This document shows positions 47,056 to 59,100 of a stretch of DNA of 64,000 nt, piece by piece (position 1 is the first letter of the stretch; each line of letters opens with the position of its first letter). Source of the stretch: Cyclina sinensis (lineage: Eukaryota > Mollusca > Bivalvia > Venerida > Veneridae); the NCBI GenBank assembly GCA_012932295.1, contig JAAONU010000003.1, forward strand, positions 25,468,361 to 25,532,360. The letters run 5' to 3'. Under the pieces are notes generated by a model. The model did not search any database. It was not told the origin of the DNA and was given only the letters and a program-made list of their open reading frames with translations. Both the position numbers and the translations under genes were made by a program.

Positions 47056-49108
47056 CTTTAATTAAAAATCTGACCTCCCGCGGCGCTTAAATACCCCGCG
47101 CGGTGCCTTAAATATCTACCGCGGTGTATAACATCAGAAATGCAATTAATCCCATTAGGTGCCTCAATTGGGAACACAGACGCTGACTACCTGTTTACAT
47201 GATTAGTAGACCACGTGCATACACATTGTCCGTAGTTTTCACAAGTCTGTAAGTATGTGTGTGACAATCAGGATAAACAATTGAATTAGTAATTGGATAA
47301 TCACCGTTGTTAAACAGGTGCCGATGGTAAGTTTATTTGACTGTTGTGTAACAATTAATAAGTTTGTTTTGAAAGAAAGGCTGTTGTTAATAAGATAAAG
47401 GGAAATTTAATTTGCCGATATTTTACAGCTGGTAATTACTCCTAATTACTCCTTACGAAATTTTCTTATTTATATCTGAAGTAATTTTGTTATGAACTAC
47501 ATTTGTAAGGTTATAAGTCAAGATGAAAAGGGTTAGTGATACGAATGTTGCTGGATGAATTCACTTCTGTTCTGTTCCATCTCCAAATACCAATGATGAA
47601 CATTTCTGTTCACAAAATACTGTTTATTGTCCTTTCAGATTGTGAAAGAGGTTTTAGTACCCTGAAAGGATAAAAACTGTTCACTGGTCATCCCTTGAAT
47701 TCCCTCTTGGCTGTCACTGTACAGGGTCCAAAACTGGATGAGTTCAATTTCAATGAAGCTGTTGAAGTGTGGTACAAGGGACAGGACAGAAGAAGTGTAA
47801 TTTAAAGGAAGGGTGTGACCAAAACACCCATGGATATAATATTAGAGACTCAATACATAAATTATGACAAACATGTATACATAGATTATTTAGAAAATCA
47901 TTGTGTGTAAAGAATAAAGTATTTAAAATTGTTACTGCAATTGTTATTTTGAAATATACCCCAAAAAGCACCATTTACTTTATCCAAAATTACAGACATT
48001 CAGTCATATTAGTCACATTTCGGAAGTAAATGGCTATCGTAAGATTTACACTCAGTAAAAAAATAAATATTAATGCAGGTTGCTTCTATTTGTTAGTATC
48101 TAGAATAATCTAATTTTCAGAGATTTCTTTTTTTATTTGCATATTTTTTATATATATAATATAGAAATATAATATTTAATGATACCTAATTAGTAATTAT
48201 GACAAACTTTCGTTTTCACAGCACCGTGCATGAAAAGAATCCTGAATACAAACAAATGAGTTTCAACTGTAAAATTACCATTAAAAAAACATCCCTATTC
48301 TTGTCAAATATTTGAAGTTAACTCCATAGTCTTGCTTAATTTGTTAAAAAAAAGTTGATTGATACAATCCAAGACTATTTGGGTATATTTGATTGTATTT
48401 GGGTATATTTAGGTGTACTTGGGTATTTCATGCTGCCCTTTTCTTTTTACAAATAAAATTATATTTCAATTTTAAGTAAATAAAACACATCCAAACAACT
48501 TTATAATTTTTTTTGACCCTGAGAGTAATATAACCGGGGCCTATCCTGTTTCCAACTGTCCATGAATTTTCTGTCTGGACGAGATTCCTCGTATTTTGGT
48601 ATTTTTCTTTTATTTTCAAAAAGCCTGTGTATCTGCTGGGAGGCCGTCCTCTTTTCACTTGGAGTGGCCCCTTTGTACTACGCAAGACCTTTAATCATAT
48701 TTTCAGTTGTCAGTATTCAGCTAAACTAATAAAATCTGATGAAATGAAAACAAAATCACGTGTTTAAAAAAGCCAAATCTTCCTGAAAAAAATTAAAAAA
48801 TCCGGCCCCCCCGATTCTCGCGAATACTGCTGACTAAAAAACTGCACGCTGGTTCTCGTTTTATATAATTCCATCGAAGCGTATGCCGGAAACAAACGGT
48901 GCGTTATTTTAGTAAGTCATAATTTTATCTTCATTTTTGGCGGGTAAAGACTAAAATCTCGACGACTCCGGCATTTTTTACCGGACATAAATTTTTTTTT
49001 CGACATACGGAAGGGGTACCCCCCAACCCTCCCGCACCCACCCCCACACGGACAGTTACCCCAGCGCCTTAATAAATTTCTGGGGAAAGGCCTGTTCATC
49101 ATCCTGCA
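47056..49108 (+). mobile_element. Probable hAT-related insertion nested in the LINE, about 2.05 kb
   Basis: The LINE frame is interrupted between AFPQHQ and SKTPHHMNSF. ATCAAAA occurs on both sides (47049-47055 and 49109-49115), consistent with a 7-8 bp target duplication of hAT type. The left end is unusually GC-rich, with repeated CCGCGGCGCTT-like motifs (47037-47125) in an otherwise AT-rich window. No clear inverted ends are visible at these exact borders, so the limits are approximate. Confidence 0.6.
47637..47806 (+). pseudogene. hAT transposase C-terminal remnant
   Basis: DCERGFSTLK followed by a stop, then after a shift QGPKLDEFNFNEAVEVWYKG and QDRR. These match the start and end of the hAT C-terminal dimerisation domain (CERGFS-MNRIK ... 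GP-L-EF-F-KAV--WY) of ZNF862/ZMYM6-like hAT transposases. The middle is degenerate and nothing else of the transposase is recognisable. Confidence 0.7.
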
Positions 49109-50178
49109 ATCAAAAACACCACATCACATGAACTCATTCTTGCCATGGACTATACGACTCTGGAACAAATTACCAACCGAGATTAGGGCTACCCCAACTG
49201 TGCCAGCTTTTATCAATGGACTGAACAAGTTTTATAGATTTTAAACATTCAAAATAAATGATTAAGTTATATCTTAGTAAAATCTTGTTTTCTTTGTTAC
49301 CATCTTTTATAATTTTAATGTTCCTGACACGCGCATGACCAGTATAGTCAGTATTGACTTTTGGCAGTAATAAGCTGAAGTTGAAGTTGAACTTAAAATA
49401 ACTAAACTCTTCAGGGGGTATCTGGCATTCGTACAATCGAGCACCTGCCTGTGGTATCAACAGTGAACAACTTTCAATGTCTTTATATGATCAAGTAAGT
49501 TTCTGGTCAATGGTTTTTAAAGAAAACATAACTAAACTAAGACTTACTTTGAAAAGTGCTTTAAAATTTGATTCTTTAAAATAGACCCCATTGTGACTCC
49601 TTAATTAAAAACAATAATTCCTCGAATTTCCGATTTCATTATTTTTTTTTTGGATAACTGTACTCATTATTCGAACCGCTTACGGCATTACAAAATTGAT
49701 GGTTAACAAAACCTAATCAGACAATTTTTTATGACACTAAATACAAAATGAATAGATCATCTACATTAGATCTGTTCATATATGATATTTTTAATTGACT
49801 TATTTAAAAATAAGGAACTTGCCCCATTTTTTATATATGATGTAAGCTGTAAAATGTCTTTTCCGGATGTTGAGAGTTGACGTTCGCAACCCAAAATATT
49901 TTTCTATAGCTAATTGAGTATTTCCAAGTGATGCTTATATATCTATGATGCGGCATAAATACTCATTATACAACAGGAATAAAAGAAAGTATGTGAGACT
50001 TGTGTAAAGAAAAAAACAAAGGCATCCTTGATGACTTTGTCAAGTTTGTTCAAGTGTCTTGACTTCTGTATCCACGATATATTAAACTGTATTGTAAAGA
50101 GACTTCAAGAATAGTATTTGATAAGAATGCGCTGTAGAATTCCTTCCCTTTCCAAAGTACAACCATAAATAAAAGGCA

Positions 50179-50729
50179 GTGGCTATGGTTACGGAACCGT
50201 AATCCTGGCCTCCGAGTCTAGGAAGTTCCATAATCAGATAATCCTAGACAAACCCACTGGAAGTTTTTTTAAAGAAGCATATTTTCAACAGTTAAATATC
50301 AAATAGCATGCCAAATTTAATTTTTATTCATTAAACAAACTATTTTAATTGTAAAGTTCTGACGATGAATTTTCTATACCATTTGATACTTACACTACAT
50401 GGACCGAGTGAGATGGAGAATACATTGTATTGAAGTAAAAAAATTATAAAAGGGTATGTAATTAATCCTCAGAAAATATATCATACATAAATCAACTAGA
50501 AGCAAATAGAATCGTTACTTAAGCGCCGATTACTTATTATTTTGCATCAGATAACTGCATTCGTGTCGTAAAGCCTGTGGTTCGCTTACTTTATTTCCCA
50601 TTATACCACTGACTTGTGCATAGATTGACCGACAACACTTAGGATTGTTCTTCAAGTATGACAATTTAATTGGAACTTCCATAATCCTAGACTTGGAGCC
50701 TAGGATAACGGTTCCGTAACCGTAGCCAC
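50179..50729. mobile_element. Inverted-repeat element, 551 bp
   Basis: The left end reads GTGGCTATGGTTACGGAACC and the right end, inverted, GTGGCTACGGTTACGGAACC. Similarity continues over about 50 bp (AGTCTAGGA in both). No coding capacity is recognised and I cannot see a clear target duplication. It is a MITE or foldback element between the two host genes. Confidence 0.78.
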
Positions 50730-51929
50730 ATTGTATATAAAAATAGTATGGAACAGGGTGTTTGTTGGACAATTCTGAAATACACTCATTTGTCACATTA
50801 TAAAATCAGCCCGTGAGTCATATTTAACCCATGTGAAATATCCAACTAACATGTAAGGTTTAGAATTTGGCAAATATTGACACTCGCATTTTTTTCTGAG
50901 TGACTTCCTTGTGGACTGGCAAAATAAAAAATTTACATGCAAAAAAAAATGAAATATGTGATTTTTTTGTAATTTCAAAGATCACACTATCACAAAATCT
51001 CTATAAATGTAGAGAATAATATAAAGGTCACTTCTAAATATTAAGTAAGTTGTCAGCAGTCTTTCTATAAAACAGTCTAGAATTGGAAGCTAAAGGAACA
51101 CATTTAACAGTATAAAATATAAAGCCTGCTGATGTGCACATAAAACAGGTACCTGGTACTTCCTGTTCATCTGGTGAAGATTACTCAAAATTTTGAGAGT
51201 TTCAGTTAGTCACTCCCATTTTTCAGATTTTACTTGGGTTTTGTGAGTATGCAAGCTTTATTTCGAAATCTGCATTTTGTTAATCAATGTAGTTGCTGAA
51301 GATTGCTACGTCTACAGGTACATTAGGCGGGCGAATTTTCAGCATTGAAGTGGTTTCACTCAAGTGGCTGTTGACATGCAGGTGATCAGAATTGTTATAG
51401 AAATAAATTAATACATACGGCAGACAATGTGCAGTACTGTTTGTGAATCTCTGCGATTTCTTTTTTCATTCAGTTGAATGATATTTTGTCTAGTGAAGTT
51501 TCGTATTTACTTGAGACCCAATAAATCATGTGTGTACAGGCCATAGGTCATGAGACCAACAAATGATATTGTGTATATTTATGTCAACTGTCAAAATATG
51601 TTATGAATCAAATATAGGCATCCCAAAACATGAGGACAATTAGAGGAAGTCAGTATGTACTTTCACTTCACAAATTAACATTTCAGTCAACTGAATGTGA
51701 AAAGAAATTGTGGAGAATTGCAGAGGATTGATAGAGTGCAGTTTGATAGTAATTTCTGTCTATAATCAGATGAAATTCATCACCACGACACTGTGATTTA
51801 GGGAGTTTCTCAGAAATTCTCAGTGAACTTTCCTCCTTCTGTCCTTGGAGTTAGGAAAATAAATATATATCAGGAGCTAAAAGTTATGATTGCCCAGAGT
51901 ATGTTCAATAAAGGCTCTGTAATTAAACC

Positions 51930-52780
51930 CCCCCACTCAAAGTGTACGGGGGCTATTTTGGATTCTTCTTGATGTCCGTCCATCCTGTTTCTTGTTTGGA
52001 CCATAACTTCTTCATACATGGAAGGATTTTATGAAACCTTGGCATATTGTTTCATCTTGATGAGACAGTGTGTTGCGTTTAAGACCTAGGCCCATAGCTC
52101 AAAGGTCAAGGTCACAGTCACTGGTTAAAGGTAAAAAATGTTGATTATAGACCTTGTCTGGGTCATAACTTCTCCTTATATTGAAGGATTTTAAAATACC
52201 TAGGCATATTTGTTTACCTTGATGAAAATGTGTGTTGCAGTGTCCATAGCTCAAAGGTCAAGGTCAAAGGTCAAAGTCACTGGTCAAAGGTAAAAAAGGT
52301 TTATTATAGATAACATCTACATGCATGGAAGGAATTTTTAATACCTTGGCATATTTGTTCATCAAGATGAGACAGTGTGTTTTTTGTAAAACCCAGGTCC
52401 ATAGATCAAAGGTCAAGGTCACAGTCACTGGTCAAAGGTAAATAATTTGATGATGGACCTCTTCTGGGCCCTAACTTCTCAATGCATGGAAGGATTTTGA
52501 AATACCTTTGCATATTTTGTCCATCTAGATAAGACTATGTGATCGCATCTCTACCTTAGCGGTCAAGGTCACAGTAACTTGTCAAAGTTAAAAAATGTTG
52601 ATGATAGACCTTGTCCAGACTTTGACTTCTTTCTACATGGAAGGATTTTTAAATATCATTTCATGTTTTTTACCTTGGACTGTGTGTTATGTGTTAGAGC
52701 CAGGTCCATAGCTCTTAGGTCAAGATCACAGTGACTGGTCAAAGGTAAAAAATATTGTTTATCCATATGTGCCACAGATC
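51930..52780. repeat. Tandem-unit repeat, about 140 bp units
   Basis: ggaaggatttt, cttggcatattt, atagctcaaaggtcaaggtc and acagtcactggtcaaaggta recur in about five units. It starts with a ccccccactc...gtacggggg hairpin. Confidence 0.78.
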
Positions 52781-53325
52781 ACCTATCTGTGAATGGAAGT
52801 CAAACTTATTTTATGTGACCTTGGGACATATTGAGCTAATTTTGTGTTTGCAATATCTCCACTTTGGTCAGACATATGAAAGATCAAAATAATGCAAAAT
52901 TTTGTTCTTATGTTAAGGTGACAGTTATTTTATTTCACTATTTATAAAACTTGGTAAAACTTACATGTATTGAAAATGATTTTATCTTTCAAAATATTTA
53001 AAACTTTTGAAAAAAAATCACCTTCTGGTAATTAAACTTTGATAGGTAGGAAAAATTCACATGCTGACTTTACCACTAGTTCACTTTCCATATATTGAAA
53101 AATCAGTAAATGTCATTTTGTGATTTTCCGCCACTGGTTTGGTCACATCAATGTCTGAAAGTAACAGATTTGGAATATTTAGTAGTGATTTTACTTGTTC
53201 TTCTCTCATATATACTTCTCCACAAGGGTTTAATGTAGATTTATATGTCTTAACAGTTCAGCATTGAATAATCTGTGTTAAAGGGTTTAAATGTTGTTTG
53301 TTAACTAAAAGAATTATTTATTTCA

Positions 53326-53475
53326 TAAACTGGTACTCAGTGGTAAGAGCATTGCTTCTGGTTTGGAAGGTCCCAGGTTCAATTCCTTGCCAGAGTATGA
53401 TGTGTTTCCTTGGGGAGAGACACCTAATCTACTCATGTTTTCAGTCATACAGCTTTGAACTGGAACCAGTTATGA
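53326..53475 (+). repeat. tRNA-derived SINE fragment
   Basis: GGTACTCAGTGGTAAGAGC (A box) and CCAGGTTCAATTCC (B box) are 38 bp apart, followed by gccagagtatgatgtgtttc and a ggggagagacacctaatc-type SINE body. It is not a functional tRNA gene: the acceptor stem does not close. Confidence 0.6.
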
Positions 53476-54010
53476 ATATTACAAGCTTTTTTCGAATTTA
53501 TTGTTAGCAGTCAAGCTACAAATGGATTTACAAAACTTAGACTTAATTCTGTCTAAGTTAAGAAAAACTTAAGATGCTTTATGAATACGGGCCAAGATTG
53601 TCCTCCATTTTCTTCAAATGTTGGCACTTTCTACATTTTTGTATACTAGTTTATTGAATTTGATCTGTGTTTCACTTGAAAAACTTCTTAAAATTTTTAC
53701 TAATTGCCATTAACCTATAGTGGCTACTTTAGTATACCATGTCCTTGAGTATAGATAATTTAGCATTTCCATATTTCCTATATCAAAAACACCTAGGTGT
53801 TGAAATTTACTCTACTTGTGAAATCAGTATTAATAACTACCTATTAAAATGAGACTTACTTGGAGAATAGTGAAAGCATGAATAAAAAATGTGTTTTAAA
53901 ATTTAATCAGTTTTATCTTGTGGTAGAGTAGCTAGCTTGCCTAAGGATGTTTTTTTTTTTATAAAGACATGTATTATATTATTCCTGATACTCACTTCTG
54001 CATGTTACAG

Positions 54011-54058
54011 AACCAGTTGAAAATGAATGACATTATCCTTGAACCTGACAATGAAATG
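54011..54058 (+). CDS. DNMBP: Candidate first coding exon of DNMBP
   Basis: Acceptor-like gttacag precedes the segment and donor GTAGGT follows it. An ATG at 54023 gives twelve codons, MNDIILEPDNEM, ending in phase 0, so it would join directly to the ATG that opens exon 55843. Vertebrate DNMBP has only a few residues before its first SH3. This could instead be untranslated or chance. Confidence 0.35.
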
Positions 54059-55842
54059 GTAGGTTAGTATGAACATATGGTAGGCTTGTTGAGCTTTTTA
54101 CCTACATATTTAGATTATTTATTTCTAACCCTTCCTTTCTAGCCACAGTGCACCATAAAGTTTTGCTTTTTGATTTGAAAATCCCACCCCCTCAGTACTT
54201 ACCATAGCAAAAGTTCTTATCAATTTCTCTGGAGGATTCGACTATCAAACATCCACCCACTTCAGAACCACAACAAACTTTTTCCCATGTGGGCTTTTTC
54301 AGGAGCTCAGTCACTCTTTCTTGACCATCGGGATTCATAACACAATAATAGCTGTTGACAGATATTCTTTTTTAACAAATAATCTAATAACTAACCTGGC
54401 CCTGAAATTTATTTTCAATATTTGTAAGATTTATTCACCACACCCTATCGTGTCTTCCAGAATATTTGATCAAGAAATATGTTTTATACAGTTTAAGTGG
54501 TATAGATTTACATGTGGACTTTACAAGTCTTTCTAGGTTTTGTTAAGTAATTTTAACTCCTGTTTGGAAAAAGTTTGAATAATTGGCAATTCAGTAATTA
54601 TGCAGATACTTAACTAAACACAAATTTGTAGTACTGTCTTCCGTATCTTATGCTGAAACAGCAGTTTACCAATTACTCTCGGTTTTAGAATAACTAATAG
54701 TTAATCATTGTACCTTAAATAAAAAAATGAATGTTACGTGATAAATGTTTTTCGTGCAAAACCATGTTAAATTTCTTCATTTATAAGTGCCTGTTGTTGG
54801 CCTATAATCTTTTGTTTAACACAGTTTTGCTTAATATTTTCTGTCCATATGATATTGAAAAAAAAGAACAAGTTTGAAGGTAGTGCAGTAAAGGTAAAAA
54901 CAATATTAAGTGCATCATTATGTTATGAGTGAAAATATCTGTACTAAATTATTCTGGCATTTTAGCTGCACATTTCAACAATTGCTGTATTTAGCTTTAA
55001 TGAATGCTTATTGTGAGCAATGCTGTGTTGTTATCTTGTAATGAAATAATTGATTCATTTGATGATAAACTTTTAGCTGTTATCTTAGATCAACTTTCAT
55101 TTGTGTACATTGTTGCTTTGGAGCCTCTGATGTACATGTGAAGTTCTTATTCTGTCAATTAGCAGGATTTATTTATAAAGGAAAAATGTCGAAGCCAAAA
55201 ATATTTACTGTAAAAATGTGATCTCAAAAGGACATAACACTTCATAGCATTTGCCGTGTATAATATAGAATTATGACATACATGATGAAGAATATTGTAA
55301 GATGTTTATTTTGATGAGCATTTATCACATGAATGATTATTGAGTATTTGGAGAAATAAATCTTTTTTTTTTCTTCTTTGAAGAATTATTTTCTAAAGAA
55401 AGGTGCATGAGTATGTCAAGTACCTTTAAAATGTGATTATTTTCCCATGTTTTATGTGACATAGGTCACTGGAACTGGCATTGTTTCCATTGTGAAAGGC
55501 TTTCTTTATGTAGTATGTATAAAAGAAAACTTCCTGGTGCTATATTTCAAAATTATGATTAATTGTAAGCAGGATGCAAATGATACCGTCTGTCTTCAGC
55601 TGACTTAGAGGTATGTGATGTAATGAAATGATTGCAGTTAGTTATCTTAAGATAACCTCTAAGTTTTATGTGATTGTGAATCTGTTTTATCTTCTTTGTA
55701 ATATGATGAATAGGGCAAGAAACGAATTTGTATGATAGCTGTAACAAAGTTTCATGACTTTGGAAAGAAAGTGTTAATGTGTTGTAGGCTTTTGTTGATT
55801 GTTCCTGTCATCTATTCATTTTTATGATGCTGTGTGTTTCAG

Positions 55843-56128
55843 ATGAGGGGTGGTGCAGAGAGCTATTTAGGTAGCTATGTGAGGGCCATCCATGACTTCA
55901 GCACTGACCTTGCTGGCGAGGTCAGTTTAGCTAAAGGTGACATTTTCAAGGTCACTCAGGTCATAGACAAGAATTGGCTTCATGGTGCTAACAAAGAAAA
56001 GGAAGGGAATTTTCCAACAGATTTTGTAGAAAAACTCCAGCTGCCACTTACTGAGAGAGGTCAGAAGGTATTTGCAGCAACTGAAAACTTCCCTGCACTG
56101 CAAGATGGTGATTTAGGCTTGGCAAAAG
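55843..56128 (+). CDS. DNMBP: DNMBP exon: SH3-1 and start of SH3-2
   Basis: An ATG is the first codon after acceptor tttcag, so this may be the start codon or an internal Met. SH3-1 spans about 55864-56040 with YVRAIHDF (ALYDY-like), EVSLAKGDIFKV, DKNWLHG and GNFPTDFVEKL. SH3-2 begins at VFAATENFPALQDGDLGLAK and is cut by the intron at donor GTAAAA. Confidence 0.9.
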
Positions 56129-59100
56129 GTAAAAATTACTGTTTTGGCCTTTAACTTCTGATACATAAAATTAGGGCATATTTTAGTATAAGAATTATGC
56201 TTATCCTAGTAGATTTTTGTCTTAATGTTCCAGGATCACATTTATTTTACTGATATATATGTATATGTATATAGACTGTACTGATTGGATAAGGACTGAT
56301 CCATTCAATCTAAAACAATGTTGATAAATTTCTTTCTTTCGTATTCAACTCATTACTTCATGAAAAAGCCTTTTTTATTGTTTTTCTTTGCAGTATCATT
56401 TACAAAATTACTGCACTATATTTGTAACATGTTCGTTGATTAAAAAAAATACAATGTAAGGAATGACTTTGGTACAAATGAAGATCATCATTTCTGCCGG
56501 TAAGACCTACTTCTTGGTAAAATAAGAACGGCTTGTAATTATGATCCTGGGACTTAAATTTCTATCACATTTCCTTCTTTGCAAGTATTTTTTATGCTTC
56601 TGGTATCTTTGGAACTGGCTATAAATTAAAACATAAACATATTAATCATACAGTTTAAATAGAACTAAAGAAATCAAGAGTTTCAAAAATATACTCTGAA
56701 CTAATATCTGTAACTGTTAAATTACACTGTCAGCATTCTTTTCTAGCAAGTACCTTGTTATTATTTCTTGAGCATATTGTAACTGATATATTGATGTGTT
56801 ATTTTACAGGGGATATCATCTTGGGGCTGGACCCTGTTGATGATTTCTGGTGGCATGGACAGTGTGGTGGAAGGCAGGGTATATTTCCAGTTACCCATGT
56901 AATGGAACTAGAGGTCTCCAAACTTTTGAAAAAGAGATCTAAAAGTGTCCATTCCTCAGAACAACTGTTTGCTCAAGCTTTAGTGGATGCAGTTGGTCAG
57001 TTGGATGATGAGCTAGCTTCCAAGCAGGGGATATCATCACAGTAACTGAAGTAATTGATGAAGATTGGTACAAGGGAGAATGTCATGGTAAATCTGGAAT
57101 GTTTCTGGCCTCCTGTGTTCAGTTATTAAATGAGGAAGAATGTAGTGCAAGCCCTGAAAAAGAAGATAATCATTCAAGTGTTCAAGGTATTCAAGCTAGT
57201 GAAACTCATGCAATCAAAAATGATCATTCTGATTATGACTACAAGTCAAGTGTAGAATCAAATAAACAGTGATGTAAGGGTCACAAGTGAGGGTAATTCA
57301 GACTAGTAGCAATGAACATGTCCCATTTACTAGTGAAAATACAAAAGCTCATGTAAACGATTCTGAAGATGGTGTGACCCCTTATGCAAGAACATTGTTT
57401 CCATTTGTTGGTGAACTCCCTGATGAACTTAGTTTTGATGCCAATGATATTGTTACACTTATACAACACGTAGATGAACAATGGATTGAAGGAGAAATTG
57501 ATGGTAAAATTGGACTCTTTCCTGCAAATTATGTTGAAATTGTAGGTAGATTGCCCTTATGCTTATGGACACTGAAGACAAAGGGATAGATATTGTTGAA
57601 CCTGTTACACCAACAGAAAGTTCAAAAGCTAACCACATTGAAGATACAGATGACAAACATGTGGTTAGCTCAGTTGAAATTGCGAATTCTGAATCTGAAA
57701 AATCTAAGGAGATTGGTAAAGTTAATTCTGTTGCTGAAGAACATTATGGATTAGTATTGTATAATTTTAATGCTGAAACTGAACAAGATCTGACTGTACA
57801 TGAAGGAGAAACAGTTAATGTGATAAAACAAATTGATGATAACTGGTTATTGGTCAGAAATGAAGATGATAGGTCAGGAATGTGTCCAGTTGTCTATGTA
57901 GACATAATTGGTGCCCTGTCTGAATCATCTTCTAAATCACATGATAGTAACTACAATGAAATTAAAGTGGCTTCTAGTGAAAGTGACAAAAAGTTGGATA
58001 AACAATCTATAACCATTCAAAAAGAAGTCCTTGACAAACCAGAAGTGATAACAAACTTGGAGGAGAGTGTTAAGGGCAGTGCAATTAAGAAAACATCAAA
58101 GACTCATGTTGAGCATAGTACATGTTTTTCTTCAAAGAAATCCAGTGTGAATGCAAAGCCTGTTTTGAAACCAAAACCTACCATAGCTCCAAAACCTGCC
58201 CTTAAACCAAAGCCATGTCTTGGCTCAAAGCCATTGACTGCTTCAGGTCATAAACCTGTAATGTTTGACCCAAATGCTAGTATTCCAAAGTCAACATCTT
58301 CTCAGAGTTTGTCACAATATAATGAAAGTTGTGAAACTGATAACCAGACTGGTTCTATAACCAAAGCCCAGTCCATGTTTGAAATCAATAATAAGCCAGA
58401 TATGAAAGCAGCTGATGAAACTAGTCTGTCAGAATCTAAGGGAAGTAACTCAGGAAGCATAAGTTCTTTAACAACAGACACAGATAGAAGAGATTCAGCT
58501 GATTCACATTCAAAGAAAACATTTGAAGACTGGGATTTATCAAAACCTTTGGATACTTTATTGCACAGTGAATTCACAAAGGCCAAACATGAAGCAGAAA
58601 TTAAATCTAGAGGTAGTTCACTTCGTAGTTCAGGGTCTTCTAGTCATTCTCAGAAAAGTATGCATGACACAGAGGAAAAGGGGGTTGATGAAATTGATTT
58701 TGCGTTTGGTTATCACAGATCTGCAAAAGGTAACTACTCAAGAGAAAACTTTGAGGAAGGGTTATCCGTTGGCAATTCAACATTTTTCATAAGAGATAAT
58801 GTGATCGAACAGAAGCGAGTACCTCACAGAAAACCCCCTCCACCCCCTGGCAGAGGTGGAAACAAAGAAGCAGATTTCACACGGAAACCATCTTTAAAGA
58901 AACCAGCACCACCAAGGCCAGTAGGTCCAAGGATTGCGCCAGCACCATCCAAGGTTCCAATTGTGCCAACAAGGACTATTCCACCTAAGACTGTACCAAG
59001 TCACCCAGTCCCTGCTACTCTAGGTGGTATAGGTACCTCTAGAAAACATGGAAGGCCAGCCCCTCCAAGGCCAGAAGCAACTCCATCAAAACTGCTTTCT

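Larger units (their letters stand above)
45886..49243 (+). pseudogene. Broken non-LTR (jockey/CR1-like) reverse transcriptase
   Basis: Pieces appear in order in different frames: HRFRSKHGCETQLIDFTQEI, VIVMDFSKAFDKVDHHKLIH, VQQGSVLGPCLFLTYINDLP, LFADDTMVYL (catalytic FADD), MEFNPDKCEVLRIHRKK, QRSAARYVHNDYH, and after an insertion NSFLPWTIRLWNKLPTEIR. Frame shifts, an insertion of about 170 bp between INDLPGSVSR and LFADDT, and the roughly 2 kb hAT-related insertion make it non-functional. The 5' part (endonuclease) is absent. Confidence 0.88.
44331..54010. other. Interval between BLTP3 and DNMBP
   Basis: Must contain or span the missing first exon and promoter of BLTP3, since the genes diverge. 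I searched the minus strand for an ATG-x-GG-I-I-K-K-like exon and found none. Recognised contents are the SINE/LINE/hAT nest (45765-49243), the 551 bp inverted-repeat element, the tandem repeat at 51930 and the SINE at 53326. Confidence 0.5.

Noticed and set aside
48428..48685. 85-residue minus ORF in the hAT-related insertion
   Set aside because: No transposase or zinc-finger features and no splice support.
53326..53400. Possible tRNA gene
   Set aside because: A and B boxes are present but the acceptor stem does not pair and a SINE body follows.
57270..57299. 28-30 nt 'intron' (gtaaggg...attcag) explaining part of the DNMBP frame shift
   Set aside because: Far below metazoan minimum intron size, and it would leave a stop codon in the preceding frame.
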